From Mesaphorura yosii (taxonomy: Eukaryota > Arthropoda > Collembola > Poduromorpha > Tullbergiidae): DNA of 64,000 bases. Below, piece by piece: positions 38,901 to 53,900 of this stretch. Every line of letters begins with the position of its first letter. The first letter of the stretch is position 1. The notes under the pieces were generated by a model. The model saw only the letters and a list, made by a program, of their open reading frames with translations, was not told the DNA's origin and searched no databases. The stretch lies in the NCBI GenBank assembly GCA_009869945.1, contig WIXG01000271.1, positions 46,606-110,605 on the forward strand. Direction: 5' to 3'. The translations under genes and the position numbers were made by a program.

Positions 38901-41900
38901 ATTTTCAGGAGTCGGCGTGTAGAGACAACCACGTGAAAATAGCTTAGACTGTCTTGATTGTCGCTTAGCTCGCTGTCAAATGCTGAGACAAAGGGCAAAT
39001 CTTCGTCTTCTGGAACCGTGGAATGTTCGGCGCACCATAACGATAGCTCGGTAAGGCTAATACGGGAGCTGCTTACTTTTCTTCGTTCTCTGGCCAAGTA
39101 ATTGTATAGAACGGACTTCGGTGGTTCAGGCAGCCCTTTCTCTTGCAGTGCACTTAATATTTGTCGTGGTCGCGTGATCCCAATCTTACAGAGCTCTTTA
39201 ATAGTGCCTTTTAGTTGGTTATTAAGAGTTTTGTCAGTGCCACCAACGTGCTGGAAGTCACGGTTTTCGTAGTACTTTACGGAGAAATTTTCACTGCAAT
39301 ACAACAGCTTACACCTTGCTTGACATTTCCTTCCGTGCTCTTTACAGTAATACACCACATGTTTTCCGTCGTTACTGGAATTTTCAAAATTCTTGACCCA
39401 TTTGCCCGCAATGTGTTCTTGCGCCTCTGATGCTGTCCAAAATGTTTGTTTGATAAGCCAGTCAATCAGGACACGCCTGCGTTTCGCAGGAACTTCATTT
39501 TCTTCAGTCTCCAACTCCTCGTCAGATGAATCGGGAAGATTCACTTGAGAAAATGAGAGCGACATAGCGCCTAGGCCACTGTCTCAAGATAAACTGTGAG
39601 TTTTGAGAGTTATGAACTTTCAAATTTTCTCAAGGTATTACTTGTTAAGCCCGAAAGGCATATTCTCAAGATAATTCTTTGTTATCGGAAAAAAGATTAC
39701 TTCCATTGGTACAGGGCAATTATTATTTTCACCGGAAAAAGAACAAATTTAATGAAACTAAAAAATTAAACCCGAAATAAATTGGTCAATAATTTATTCA
39801 GAGCCGTTCAGTACACATGTTCCGTGTAGTAAGAAATTAACGGAAGACATTTGCGTTGGGCGCTGGCGCTGGTAATCCTTCAAAGAAGAGACAGGGTACA
39901 GAGTAACAGAGTCAGAGTGGTTGCTTTCTTTCTTTCCCGGAAGGAGAGTATGTGTACAGAAGGAAAAGAGAAGTGTTTAGCATTCGCGATTTGTCGTTTT
40001 TCTGGATTTTACAATATCACCAGAACTCACTGCATCAAAGAAGAAATGAAATCTGTTGCCGACTACAGCGAGTAAAGACCTTGACAAAATTGTTCATTGA
40101 ATAAATAATGAAATATGTGTTTGAGGAGCATCGTGAGGCAAAATCAAAGCAGATAAAGTGCACGAGTACGTAAACATAATGTACTATATAAAGATGAGAG
40201 GGCCAGAGTTCTGAGGAGTTTGCGTAGTTTTTGCGAACTGAACACGCCAAGTCTCGTCTCAGCAGTCAACCCGTAGCACCGTATCGTATTTTAAATGCAT
40301 CGTATAGGTTAGAATAAATTAATGCCTTGGGAGACATTACATTTTTTCCACTCGTTCCCTTTCAACTTTCTCCGACGCAGAGCGATAGGAAATATTTTTC
40401 AAAGATGAGTACATTTTCGACTTTCCAGGAACTTCCTTTTCTTTTGATGATAACTACTTTTACTGCTTGTACGAGTTCGCTACGACGAACCAGCACTGAG
40501 AAACGGGTGAAATAGAATATAAATAACAAATTATCGTTTGAAGACTCGTCTTACAGCTTAGCCCTATGCTTTCCCTGCTTGTTGAACGGGTTAGTACCCT
40601 TTTGATACAGTAACATACATACGGGTTAAGGCGGGTTAACGAGACTTGATGCATGGCGTAGCGGCGCTCGTCAAGGGACTTAACAAAATCTAGATCATGC
40701 ATTTTTAAAAATGACAATCTTCCTTCCCACTGCACAGTATTGAGATGCATTGGCTTACACTTAATAAGTTATCAGAAATTCATTTACGCGTCTGCAAATT
40801 GCTTGGCTCCTTAGATTTGATGCAGTATACCAGTGACGTCTAGACGTCTTTGACTTTAGTGTTCGTTCCTGTGCACCTAACAAAACTTCTTATTGGGCGC
40901 GGCCTTTCTAAAGTTTCAATCTGGGCAAGAAACTAGAAAACGGAAATGTATGCTAGAATCTGCAGCCGAAACGAACCCACAGGAGACTTATTTCTCTGAA
41001 TGAGCCTCTTGAGAAATCCATGCTACTCAAGCTCATATAAAGACGAGAAAGTAGTTTGCTGTTCTGTTCGCATTCATACGTCAAAAATGAATCAAATTTT
41101 TAAGAGTACGCAAAAATGAAACGAGAAACACCTTGAACCATTTTTCTTTGTTAATACCCGCGCAAGTACAACAGTGACGGCAACAGTATGGCGAAGGGAT
41201 ACGCGACACATGAGGAAGGTAATTTGATTCTTTGCTCCTTCCCATGCTCAAAAGCAATGGTTATGGATTCTTTCCCACAGCCGAGCCGAGACGGTGATAT
41301 CAATTCGACAAGCCATTTCCATCTTATGCAGAAATTTACTGCAGGCACGGACGGAACGGCAAAATCATTTCTTCCGATTCTATACACATTTTAATTTGTT
41401 TTTCTTTAAATTCGACTCGAGCGTATACGCTGTATTATGAACACTTCCAGAGCGGCAGTGCAGTGGCAGAAGAAGTTGCAAGAAAAATGAAATGTGAAAC
41501 TGTGGCAGCTGTGGCCAAGAGAAAAGTGTGTTAACGTCGAGACGGAGACTGCTTGTGAAGCACAAAACACCAGGGCACCGGAGTCGTGTCGTAATATTCA
41601 AATCCGAAATCCAGGCAATTCTTCCACTTCCTTCTCACTTGTGCGAGTGCTGGCACTGGCTGTAAATAAGCCAGGTGTAAAGAATCATATTCGGAACGAA
41701 GGCGTGGGGTCGACGATCACGAAGCACGACGGAGTCAAGAAATTGAGAATTAGATTGAAATCGAGAAGCACGAGTGCGAGTATGAGAAGAAGAAAATCAA
41801 AATCGAATTTATATCTGAAGCACCTTCCTCACTGCAGCAATGAGTCGCTGCAGTACGAGTTGGAGGATATCAGAGATTGGAGAAAATTCGATTTGATTTC

Positions 41901-44900
41901 AAATTTTTATCTACTGTTGTATAGCATGATTTACTGTGCGCAGTGCCATAAACCTCTCCAGCTCACTCTGCAGGGAAAAACACCCGCGGCCACGGAGAGC
42001 ACACCGAAGTCACAGGCAATAATTCATAGCGTCATAAAGTTTCGATTCTCAGCCAAAAAAATACGACCTGCGAGGAATGAATATCGCACATGGCTCAGAG
42101 CACCGCACATCGCGAGACGAGAGTCAAATTAAACATTTTTCATTTATTAAGGCAAATGATATTTTAAAAGTTATTTTACTACGCCGTATTTCAATACGCG
42201 AATGCGTAGCAATAAGTTTTCAGCTGAAAGATTTCTCAGGCGAGATTAAAATGTGAAGGCTTCAGGCCACGACCAAAGTCCCGCCACGAAAGGTGAAAAT
42301 GGAATGCGGGCTTTCATTCATTTTGCTCTGCTCGCGAATGGAGCACCAGGCTCAAAAATTCCAAACTACTGAGATAATTCAGTAATGGGTGACGCGACAG
42401 ACGACACCCACACTCACACGTGAGTCGTGTACCTGCGAAGAAGTTGTATGAACATGCAAGAGTGAAGTGTCACTGTCGCTGTCGCATCTTCTCCGCCATG
42501 AAATATGAATTCTTCACTCAAATTCTTCATCACAACACTGTGTCGGCCTCTATCCAAGACGAGTTTTCCACGAAGCAGCAACCTGTCATCTCTCTCCATT
42601 CTCCTTCCACCTGGAGTGCACTCCCGCACAATATTTCTCTTTCACATTTTCAAATTCATTTTTTATCACGAGAAAATATTTATATTATATTTACAAGAGC
42701 CGAAGACTGTCGTGTATTTATTATCTGCTGTTGTGGAATTGCGAATTGGAGTTCAAACTTATTTTTAATGCACGAGCAATATTCGTCTCTCCTTAATATT
42801 TTCCATTTCGCAAGTGAGGCTGCAGGTGGAAATATTCGCTCGCCTAATGGAAGGCAGACGGCGAGCGTGAGAGCGAAATCGGAGTCGCATTTGAATATTG
42901 AGCGAGCGCTCGTTCAATTTGCTTCAAGTGCGACATCATCGGGCCTGCGAATGCCATTACCATTATTATCAGCGCTGCCATGATTTCTGCGCCACGCCAC
43001 GCCAAACGATGGCATGAATAAATTCTGATATCAGAAATTGCGATACAAGATGCATATTTCAAAGGTAATGGCGCTTTGGTGCTGCCGCTGCCTGTCAAGC
43101 AAATTTTAATTTATTATTTTGTTATTTACTGCCGTGCTCAGCATGATCGATGAGACGAGTTTATTATTAGTTTATTTGCATTTGTGTCTGTCGTAAATGG
43201 AAAATTGTTTACTTCAAACTTCAACTCGTCTGGCCTGCAGTTGAATTAGAGTCTGAAAACCAAAACAGAGTGAATCGTCAACATTTTGCTGCCCTTGATC
43301 TCTTCGATTTTATCATACGCATTTTGATTGCCTTTCCTGATTAGTGAAACATTTTTGCAAAGCGTAATGGTAATGAAAGTATCAACGTGTGAACCTCATC
43401 TGCCTCCTTGTCCTTCAAAATTAGTGATCAAGTGTTTATTATTGTATGCACTTTACATTTTTACATGTTGGAATTCGCATTCGCTCGCTCCATTTTTCGA
43501 GCTCAGCTCAGAGAAGGTATAAACTGAGAAAGAAAATGAGGTAGACAAAGACAAAAACTTTTCCCGTTCCTGATTCTCTTAAGAGACAGAAACGCAAAAG
43601 TGTGTGCGCGAATGCAAACAAAAACAAAATCCACATACAAAGCAACCGCTGAGATATGAGAAGAATCAAAAGCATTTCTTCATCTTGTCTCTTCCGCCCG
43701 GCGTGGCGTCCTCGTCCTCGTGGTACTCGTGCGTATCTCTTTTTATCATGTATTATGTCTGCGTCTGTATCTCGTGGAGAAATTGAGAAACTTAAACTTG
43801 CACTCGTTGGCTCAATCGCAACGCACAACTTTTATTCAAGTGAAAGTTTGCGTACTTCACTTATCAATCTTGAACCGTGGATCGCTTTGGCCCGAATACA
43901 GACACAGTTTTATATTAATGTCATTCCACTTTTTCTTTCTTCTCAACAACTTGCGTAATATTTTATACCCCGAGTTCGGATCTTCTCCTCGTCTTGATAG
44001 CGTCTTCAATAATAATGCTTTGTGTGTATGGCCCTTCAGGCAGTTTTTCTTTTCTTGCGAGTGGGCTTCATTTTTTTCCAGTTTCAGCCTTCCTCATCGT
44101 TTTATCCTCTTCCTTCGACTCTTTGCGCAGCTTTACTGATTTCGCGTATCATCCCGAAAATCTTTCATGCAAAAATAAAATAAAAGAATAAATAGGTTAA
44201 GAAGTACTTAAGTTTCTTCTTTTTGGCAAGCATATGCACACGCATGATGAGAGGGATGCCATAATGATATGGCGGGACTGAATTTTGCAGCTTTATTATT
44301 ATGCTGTCTACTGATGCCCTAAAAGTCAGACTGTAGACGAGCAGACCGTATCGCGTCGGTGGCCTCGGACCAAGATGAAGATGAGTTTCTGCCTTGTCTG
44401 TCAATATTTATTTTGCTTAATAAGCAGCTCGTTGAACCTAACGATAACTTGCCAGCCTTCTCGCACAAAAGCTGACGGAGATTCGTCCTGGCAGCGAAAG
44501 GGATAAAGATAAGGATCGTGCACCCCAGCGAAAATGATCTTAATTCACAGTCGTATGACTTGGTTATTGATCCGCGATAAGTTTTAACTTTATTTCGTGC
44601 CCACAGATATTTTCCTTTCCCGGAATCCCAAATCTTTGTTCACACTTGTTACACAAGAGCAAATACAGGCATTAAAAGGAACAGGATGAGGAATCCAACA
44701 GCAACATAGGATACAGTGAAATGAAGGAACAAGTAAAAGTTGAACATCCGGAGGGAACAATTCTTTCCAATTTCCGACTTGATATTTCGCAACAGTTTTT
44801 GTGTAACATTTTTATAACATTTATTCGTGCGCGTCTTGTGCCTGTGTCTTGTATGATGTTTGATTTCTGTTACTCACCACCAACACAACCTTATTCCCAC

Positions 44901-47900
44901 ACGTGGCCCAAGAAAAGCCCTGAAACTATAAAAATATGATGTTATGAGCCATCGTATGGGCGAAAATTGTGTTGCACAGCAGATTGCGTTGATAAATAAA
45001 ATTCGGCGAGTTTGATAGTTTTTATTGGGCGTACGTTTTGTATGTGCATATGTGTTTTGGACGCCTTTATTGCGACGGATGGGCTTGGTTTGGGGTTGTG
45101 ATATTAAAAGCAACAAATGACGCACATTTCCATTAAAACAGCCAGGCACCATTCTTAATTAACTAAATTTCCCTTTCCTTTCTGCCTTTTACAGGTGTCG
45201 TGGATTCGGAGAAAAGACTACCACCTTCTCACCGTTGGGCTGCAGACGTACAGCAGCGATGATCGGTTTCAAGCCATTCATGCACAAAGTCCTGATGTAA
45301 GTCCTACCAGTTTGTTATTATTCCAAAAACCCAATTTCAGTCCTTACGCTTCAGAATTAATTTGCAGTTCAAAAGAGGTTTATTTATCTGACTAATTGCC
45401 GTGCTGAATTAAATTATTTCATTTCATCTTTTACATTCGATTCATAACTTTCTGATGTCGTTTCTCCCGTCATGACCATCACGAATTCGAAATTTTGCAC
45501 TGCAATATTGAAATGGCATAAATCAAAAGCACGACCGTCAAGCTGGCACCATTTCCATTTCACTGTCTTCTTTCTCGGCTTTCAAATTGGGAGGCTCAGA
45601 GACAGGGCCTGAAATTAAAATTGATTTAATTAAAACGTTTGACTCAAAGTTTCTGCTTTAGTTGATGGTAAATATTGGCATTAGTTTGTTGAGTTAGCAC
45701 AATTTGTCATCGTGTTTGTACTTGCTTGCAGAATGCGTAAAAGCTAGAAACTAGAAACCCAATAACGGAAAAACAATTACACAAATTTTGCGATGATGAA
45801 GACACAAACACAGTGCACAAGTTGTGCGTAACGCCTCCTTGTTTTGTCTAACATTCTCTAGATTATTTGTCGTAATTTCATATCTACAAGCAGCACTGTA
45901 TTCCTAGTGAGTAACCGTTGTCTCGTCGTTTGTTACTATTTTTCGCAGTCATTCCATAAATCCACATCTTAGTCATGCATTATTCATAAATTTTGTATGC
46001 AGTGTGTACGGATTATAAGCACACGGGTTCGTCCTGTGTTGAAGAATGGGGAAGCGAAGGGAAACCGTACAGTAAACAACTCAAAACCCCAAACAGCAAA
46101 AATCAGGCATAATTTGCGAGCAGATGAATTATTAAAAGTTTCCCTTTTAATTCGTTCTGGCAATGCCTTGATTTTTGTGTAACTCACAGTTTCGTTGGGG
46201 CTTTGGCCTGATTAGCAAGGCTTATCGCTTAGTTATTGCAAAGTGAACGAACTTCAACATAAAAATCAATACAGGACTAAGAAGGCAAAGTTATTGGTGA
46301 ATCCTTAATGAATGAAGAGATACACGCAACAGACGCAAAAATAGATTCAAGAGGAGAATTCCGGTCGCTAGAAATAAAAGTCAGAGCAAACCAAACTTTT
46401 GCCTTTGATACAATAAATTCCTTGCTTGAAAAGGATTTATGTTAATTTTTCCAACATTTCCCGAAAACTGAAAGTTTTTACTACTTCATTTGGTTTTATT
46501 CAATTAGACTTCTCTCTTTTCTCTTTCCCCATCCGTATCCGTGATTTATACATTTTGTGTAAAAATTCTGGAGAAGCATTGCCTAAATTGCATAAAACTA
46601 ACCTCCTGAGTTTCGCGGTTGAATAACACGAAACACGGCAACAGGCACTGTTGGAAGAGCAGAGGAAGCGAAAACGGAACGGACAGGCAACGGGCAGAGA
46701 AATAGCAATTAATTTCATCATCATTCATGAAATTCTAAATGCTAATGCTGCTTGGCGCTGTTTACATGAAAAAGTTATGAATTTACAAGGAATTCCATAA
46801 TTTAACCACTTTGTCTACTTTCTTGCCTAGAATTCTTTTTTAATTTTAGTATTTCAGCTTTTGTTGTTTAAAATTTAGAGCTATGTTAGTTCACCGATTT
46901 CATTCACACTAAAATCATTAACTGAAATTCATGAATGGTGCATTGAACTTCCCACACGCATGAATGGTTCTTATTTCACGCTTAGTGTTCAATATTTGAA
47001 ATGGGCTTGATCGATTTTTGCTGAAAATCTGTAAATCTCGCCAAAGATCCCGAACTCTTGGTAGGAAGAGCACTTTCTCAATAGAGTCTTCAATCCAACC
47101 ATTTCCTTCATGTCCGCACATCCTGAAGAAAAGAAGCCGAAAGACGTCCGTGGTGGAGTTGCGGTTCTTTTACAACTGTTTTCGTAAGTAGTTGCTTGTA
47201 AAGAAGCAATAAATCTGTCAACTGTCCAAATATAAGTCAAGCAACGATATATGGTTTGGTGCTGGATGCAGATACTGGCGGCTATTGCACCCTCCAGCAG
47301 GAGAGCTAGAGCCAAGCATTGAGCATTAAGTACTGCGATATGATCTTCACATGAGCAGCAGCCAAATTCCAATTTCGAATTACTAGGCCAAAATCTGACT
47401 CAGTAAAAATTCATCATATTCAGGTCAGCAAAAAAGATGAAGATTGCTATTGTGTCTGACGTTCATTTAATGGGTGAGCGATCTTGGTCAAGAATTGAGC
47501 TGCTGAATAAAAGATGAAACTTTTACTTTCATGCGTAGTTGCGTGCGTGCAGTAAGCAGCGTGTATGTAGTCAATTCGGACTTCGAATTCACCTTCCGAA
47601 AGGCAAACGGGAGATTGACGAAGAATTTCATATTCAATCCCGTAAGTATAATTCCTAGTTTCTTTAGATCTATCACTTCCCTCCAAGGCTTAACTTAACA
47701 ATGCAACTTTAGCGTTAGCTTGAAGACTCTTTAGCTGAAATTCAATGTCAAGCAAGTGAAAATCAGAAATCACGAGTCGAATTAGATGTGACAGGGACGG
47801 AAGAGGAGACATGGGCTTTGACACTTGAGCCAGCGACATCGCGGAAAAACCAAAGCTCTTATGCATGAACCTCGCCTAATCCACGATTGAGTTTGACAGT

Positions 47901-50900
47901 TTGAGACACTTTAGAGATGAAGGCACAAAACGAACGAAGATCCACCAACCAAAATTCTATCAGCGTGAAATCCAACAACGTGCAGGCAGACTCAGGAGTC
48001 TGTGCGGTAGACTTGAATCTTGTTTTGTTTTGTCATATTCAATTGTTTTGGCATACTTTCTAACAGCGCCAGCCTCCGTCCCAGAAATCTAGGCCCAGAG
48101 TCTGCTATTCACAATTTTGTATGCACATAAATACTTGAGAAGTCTTGAACGATGACAATGACAAGGTTGACGGTTCTGAATTAGAATTAGGTTGGGTGTC
48201 AGAAACAGAAATCATTTCTGAAGATGCATCTGACTGCCTGGCATCTCACCAGATATCTGGAACTTGCTTTACCAGAGACGCGCGGCAAAAACTAACCTGT
48301 GAAGCCTGAACCTGAGTTAATTTGAACTGACTTTCCTTTACTTCACTCAAGCGAAAGAGACAAATTAAAGCAAGATTGTTCAGAAAGCAAAGGCTGGCTG
48401 TGTTTACCAGATTAGAAAAATTAAATTCCGACTGTAGTTCAATGACTTTTTAATCTTGTAAATGCGTAACCCAAACCTCCTAGTTTAAGTCCGCATTTTG
48501 TTTTATGGAACATTATCGTGCAATTGCCAGCGCAGAAGTGTGCAGCAGCAGTTTCTAGCAATCCAGCATCACTCCAGCCACAGCCGTGCATTAATGTTTA
48601 CTACCCGCAGCCTGTGTGCGTTCTTGCTACAAGTGCGGACATTAAAACGTAAGCCCTGAGCAATGGCAATCGCAATAACTCCGCTTTACTTTACTTTTAG
48701 ACCGTAGTACCATAAAAAGAAGGAAACCAGGAATGATTAGCAGCAGAAACTAATACAACGGAGAGAGTGTAAACGTTAAAATGGGCCAGAGTTTATGGAA
48801 CGCATTTGTACGAGACATTTATTACATCCTGTTAGCCTGCAACAAGGAAGTGCGCTAAGATAGACGAAATTCGTTTTGTCGTGCGAAAGCATTTCGAGGA
48901 ATCTGCAATTCTCAGCGGCAATGGCAATTGCGACAGTGGCAATGCCATCGTAATTAAATCTTTAGGCTCGAGGCCTTGAACTTTCATTATTTGTCTCGCC
49001 ATTCGTTTTAATTCGCACTCATTCACTCCTTCGCCCTGCTGCAATTCGCTCGAGTTTTCCGCCTCGTGATTGCTTTGAGGCGAGGTATGCGTGCCTGTCT
49101 TTAGCAAATGAAAGTATTTTATGACGAGCCAGTGTCTGGCCAAGAATAACAATGTCAGTCCTCGAGTAACTTCAGAAAATTCGAGGACCCGCTCGCAGAA
49201 CGGGACTCACTCAATCCACTTTCATTTTCCGAGTCTCGAGTAATGCACCAGCTTGCTATTTAAATGTATGGTAATGAAAGGAGAAAATAAACAACAAAGA
49301 GGATTGCTTGGAGTGGAGACACGAACGACGGCACAAGAATAGACAAGGACGCGAAAAGAATGAAATGAGAAAGGAGATTGAAAGAGTTGAGCTAAAAATT
49401 TTGCACACTCAAAATGGAACTGTGCCCAAGTTTGCATTCGCCTTCGCCAGTTCCTTCTTCACTGCTGTTTTAATGCTTCTCATTTATCGTTGTTTGCTGA
49501 GATATTACGTAATCATTTCAAGCGGACCGCGCTCACGGAAAAATGACAAAATAGAAAGGAAAACTTTTGAGTTCACTCACGCGAAGAAGTAAGATTGCAC
49601 TCAAATTGTAAACAAGGAGGAAAGAAAGTAAACATATTCTGGACGGAGATCCATGACAGGAATACGCTTGAGTTTGAGTAGATGTGGACTGGGAGAGATC
49701 TCAAACTAAGAGTGGAATAATTCAAATGCAGTGCAAACGGGTGCGATCAGATCAAATCGCTTACTCAGTACCATTGCATCGCCGACTTTCACCAGTTTTT
49801 CACCATTTGATACATGCTGTAGGGGTTAAGTGACTGCGTACAACAATACACGGGAACGAGACTGGCTTCCTCCGCCTTCCGCCACGAGCAGTACTTTTAC
49901 GGCTACTGATTAAATGCATGAAAATGAAATTGAAAGGAAACACATAAAATTTGATTGTATATACGCATGCACGCTGCGCTGCCGATGTCGAACTGGATGG
50001 AAGAAGTGAATTGTGAATTGAGCGTACAAGACTTGACTTGACTCAGAATGGGATGGAAAGGTGGCTGGGTTGGGCCACGACGAAGAAAAATGAAGAAACT
50101 TCAAGTTGCACTTTCGTTGCTAAAGTTCTCAATTCAGCGTAATAATACAGTCGCTACGATAAGCTAATAATACTCGAGTAGAGCAAAGTCAGTAACTCAA
50201 TCTCATCGCCTTTTCATTTCACTTTCCTCCCCATTGCTTTCTCTTCTTTGTTTTCCTGGTGGCAGCTGGCTGAACGATGTAGTGCGTAAATTTCAACGTG
50301 AGAACTTAGATTTTCTTAAGTTTGATGAGAATCTTTAGGATACTTCAGACCTTGAAGGTGAAATTATTTTTTTCGTCAACGAGACAAATCGTGAACAACA
50401 GCGTAGGTTGTGAGAGACTAAAAATGTGAATGTTATGAAAACTGTGAGGTCTATAATTCCCGATCAACATAATAAAACATTATGCTTAGTTTTACCGGGT
50501 GAACCCAGTGATTATAAATCGCTCTCTGGTAATTGCGAATTCGAACATTCCGTTGGTCAGTCTTTAAAAACTGAATCTGACTTCTGTGTAAAAATCCAAA
50601 GTGAATGATTAGTCGATTTTGAATAGTCGACTGCATAAATCAGTGAGTTCTAATTGTAGTAAACTCCACTGGTACGGAGTAAAATAAGTGAACAAATAAT
50701 AACAATAATTGCTGGGAAATAGAAGGATTTATACGTTGACAAAGGTTCCAGTCTTGAGCCTTCAGCAAATTATCACAATTGCGTTATACAAGGTTTAATG
50801 CGCTTAGTCTGAAATACTATTTTGTAATTGCCTATGATGGAAATACTACTATTTTTGTTTTGCGAATTTTACAATGGAAGTTATTTACGTCATTAAGTCC

Positions 50901-53900
50901 TGGCACGGGTTCTTAATTCTTCAAAACCATAATTTACCAAAGAGAGTTTACCTGAACCAGCTCTGATTTAGGAAGAAAGATGCGCTGAAAAATAAGCACG
51001 AAAATAGCTCGTGACATATTTCGTCATCTGCCTGTTTCATTGTCGTATTTAGGGACAAGTGAAGGACAGATAATTGGTGCTAGGAAGGAAATTTGCGCAG
51101 TTAAATTATAGTATACGCAGACACGTGCTTGTCAAAAACTCATGCTGCCCAAAGAATTCAATATAAACAAAGAATTTTTTCTAATCAACGTTCTGGAATT
51201 ATTCTCTCAGTAAGAAGCTCACAATTAATAACGCGTTTGACGCTGTGCAAACAGAGAACCCCGTCTTATTTTAATAAATTCGTCATACCCGTTTTGAAGC
51301 AGCCGAATTCCAACTTTCTTACTGAGTTGTAACTTTTAAGTAGTAAAAATGGAATCTATAAAAAAACTTATTCGTTTTTCACATTTCATTTTTGTTCTTG
51401 CAATAGAACCGATTCCGTAATTTTATTCTTCTTTCTTCAAGCCTACGTCTTGATCTTGTTCGTTTTCGCAGTCCATCCATTCTTCATTCAATTCAAATCC
51501 TTCCTCAAGCCAGTGCGTGCGTGTCGCTTTTTCTATCTTGAGTCTTGGCCTTCTCCCAAAACGGAAAATGAAAGGACACTTGTGTCTTGAGTATGACCCA
51601 TTCTTTTGCATGATAATAAAATAGAGTAAGCACACACGAAATTAATGTGACTGTACGCGGAAGTATGTTACTCGATCGGTCAGTGAGCCCGCGACTAGCA
51701 CAAAAACATAAAGCGCATATTCACAATTTCTAAGGACATTGATTTGGGCTTCCGTGCTTACAATGTGGTAAAAGTTGGAATGGAGCAAGCGCGAGGAACA
51801 AAGTTTTGTACCAGCAGGCATGAAAGCATGAATGTATTATATAAATAGTAAATCATCATGCAATTGTGTCGTGTCTCACTCGTACAAAAATGTTCGCTCG
51901 TCGTAAACTACTTTTGACGGTTTTTTATATCAAATTTTCGCCAAAAGCATCTCGAAGCAAGAATGAACTTCATTTCTTATCGTTTGTAGCCTCGCGAAAT
52001 GATTTCTTGTTCTCGTGGCCCAGATTCATGCTGAATAAATGCAAATAGAGCGCAAGGGAAAAGTTTTGTTGTGAAAAGAATTGTGAGAGACCACGTACGC
52101 GACTCGAGCAGACAAAGTCACCGAAGCTAGCCAAGCTAGTAACTAATTCATCATTTCCAAAATAAGACGGCATGGCATTCAAAATCTCGGCCTGATTGCT
52201 TTGCTTCTCTGGCCGACTCGAAATTTTCTTTAATTAATATAAAATGAAAATCTCGGAGTGAAAGACATTGAAAAATGTTCCGGCTGCCAGCGTGCTGGTG
52301 TGACTTAATCATAAATAGTACAAATGATTAATTAACGTAGGCGAAATGGTAATAATAATTTTGAATAGAATAGAATAGAAAATGAACTGACTTACACAGC
52401 GAGAAGTCATTCAAAAGTGTTATTATTTTGACGGACTCTAAAATTGGGACAAGGTACTCAGAGATAGAAATTTGTCCTTCTGCTACCGTATTTCCTACTT
52501 TCGTGCAAGCGAGACAGGGTGGGAGCTTAAATTTGAGTCATTAGACCAACTAAAGTGAGATCACAGAGCTAAAGACGATCATTTATTAAACTTAAGATGG
52601 TCGGGCGTTGGATACTCGGGGCAGATGATGACGACTGCGAATGACTGCGCCAAATACTAAGAATTCGTTAAGAATTAGGCCGTCATTATGAAGGGCAAAC
52701 CTCAGACTCATTTTAAGCTCATTACTCGAGCTGAAAACTGTGCGAATCTTATCTCTTGATTTTAATCCCTTCCGGAGCCAAAGCACGCCCAAAATGCAAC
52801 TCAAATGAACGACATCGGCAAAGCAGAGGGAATAATTATGCAAATGGAACAGCTCAAAGATTAATCTGTAATTGTTTGTGAGTAATTTGAGAACGTGTTG
52901 TCTCGCGTATTCGTAATCTTAATGTCAGCGTAAGACAGAGAGCAACGCCAGAATAGAGTGTGCGAGATGAGGCGAAGATCATTCTGACAATAAACTTTGT
53001 AAATAAATGCGTGAGGGCACCAACCACTAATTTAAAGAAGTATTTTGTGTATCAAGTGCGAGTGGCTCTGCGAGAGAAAGGAAATGAAACTTTCATTCAT
53101 TCATAAGGATTAAGAATTTGAGTAGAGTCATTAATCTTTAGCGTGATACAATGTAAGGCTACGACACAGAAGCTTGAGGCAGGCAGGAGAAAGAAAGTGT
53201 CTGCTTTTGTACGGGACAAGGACGATCATTCATTGTCGTCTTTCTCGTCTCGTTTCTTCCTGTCGTGTATTTTTATTTGATAACTTTCTCTCCGTCTGCA
53301 TTGTGACGACGACGATTTACCTTCTGGCGTGGCACGGCAAAGCGCTTTCCATTACTTCTGCTCCTCAGCTGAATGTTGAAGGTATTCCGAGTTGATTTGG
53401 AACTCTGGAAAACAAGACAACCTTTTTATCTGAGTTCGTGTTGCGTTTAGTCCGACAAAGGATACAATGAGTACGTGCACGGTTTAAGCTTAATGATTCC
53501 AGCTTCCATTCATCATTTGCTTGGTGCAAAATTCAGCCCGCGACACATGAGTTCTAAACACTTTTAACTTTAAGCCAAGCCTAAATTGCAATTTCTGTGT
53601 TTTCTTTTCAGGATTGGACTCTAAAAATAAAATACGTCCAGGCAAGAGATGCAGGCATCTATGAGTGTCAAGTTTCGACACATCCACCTCAAAGTATTTT
53701 TGTAACATTGAATGTGATCGGTAAGTTCTTTCCCTTCGCACTTGAATGCATAAAATTATTTGTTCAGAATGTCGATATCAGTGACACACTTTAATTCATC
53801 AATTTACAGAAGCGCACGCTGAAATCGCGGGAGGACCTGACAAATACATTAAGGTAATTTTTTTTATACTACTTAATGTTAGAGTAATATATTCTGGAAA

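Larger units (their letters stand above)
37464..39773 (-). mobile_element. Complete Mutator-like (MULE) DNA transposon, 2310 bp
   Basis: The element starts with GGG and ends with CCC. It has imperfect terminal inverted repeats of about 50 bp and is flanked by a perfect 9-bp duplication (GAAATAAAT). It carries one transposase gene on the minus strand, with about 210 bp of 5' leader and 230 bp of 3' sequence. It sits in intron 2 of the Dpr-like gene in antisense orientation, where it should be tolerated. The exact duplication, open coding frame and intact splice signals suggest a recent insertion and possibly autonomous activity; activity itself is inference. Confidence 0.92.

Noticed and set aside
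41494-42132. 212-codon plus-strand open frame
   Set aside because: It does not begin with ATG in a good context, has no recognisable motif and lies inside intron 2; most likely a chance frame.
42420-42983. 187-codon plus-strand open frame
   Set aside because: Composition is random and it overlaps other open frames. No homology is recognised.
46989-47372. 127-codon minus-strand Cys-rich open frame
   Set aside because: There is no ATG at the frame start and no recognisable family, and it lies within intron 3.
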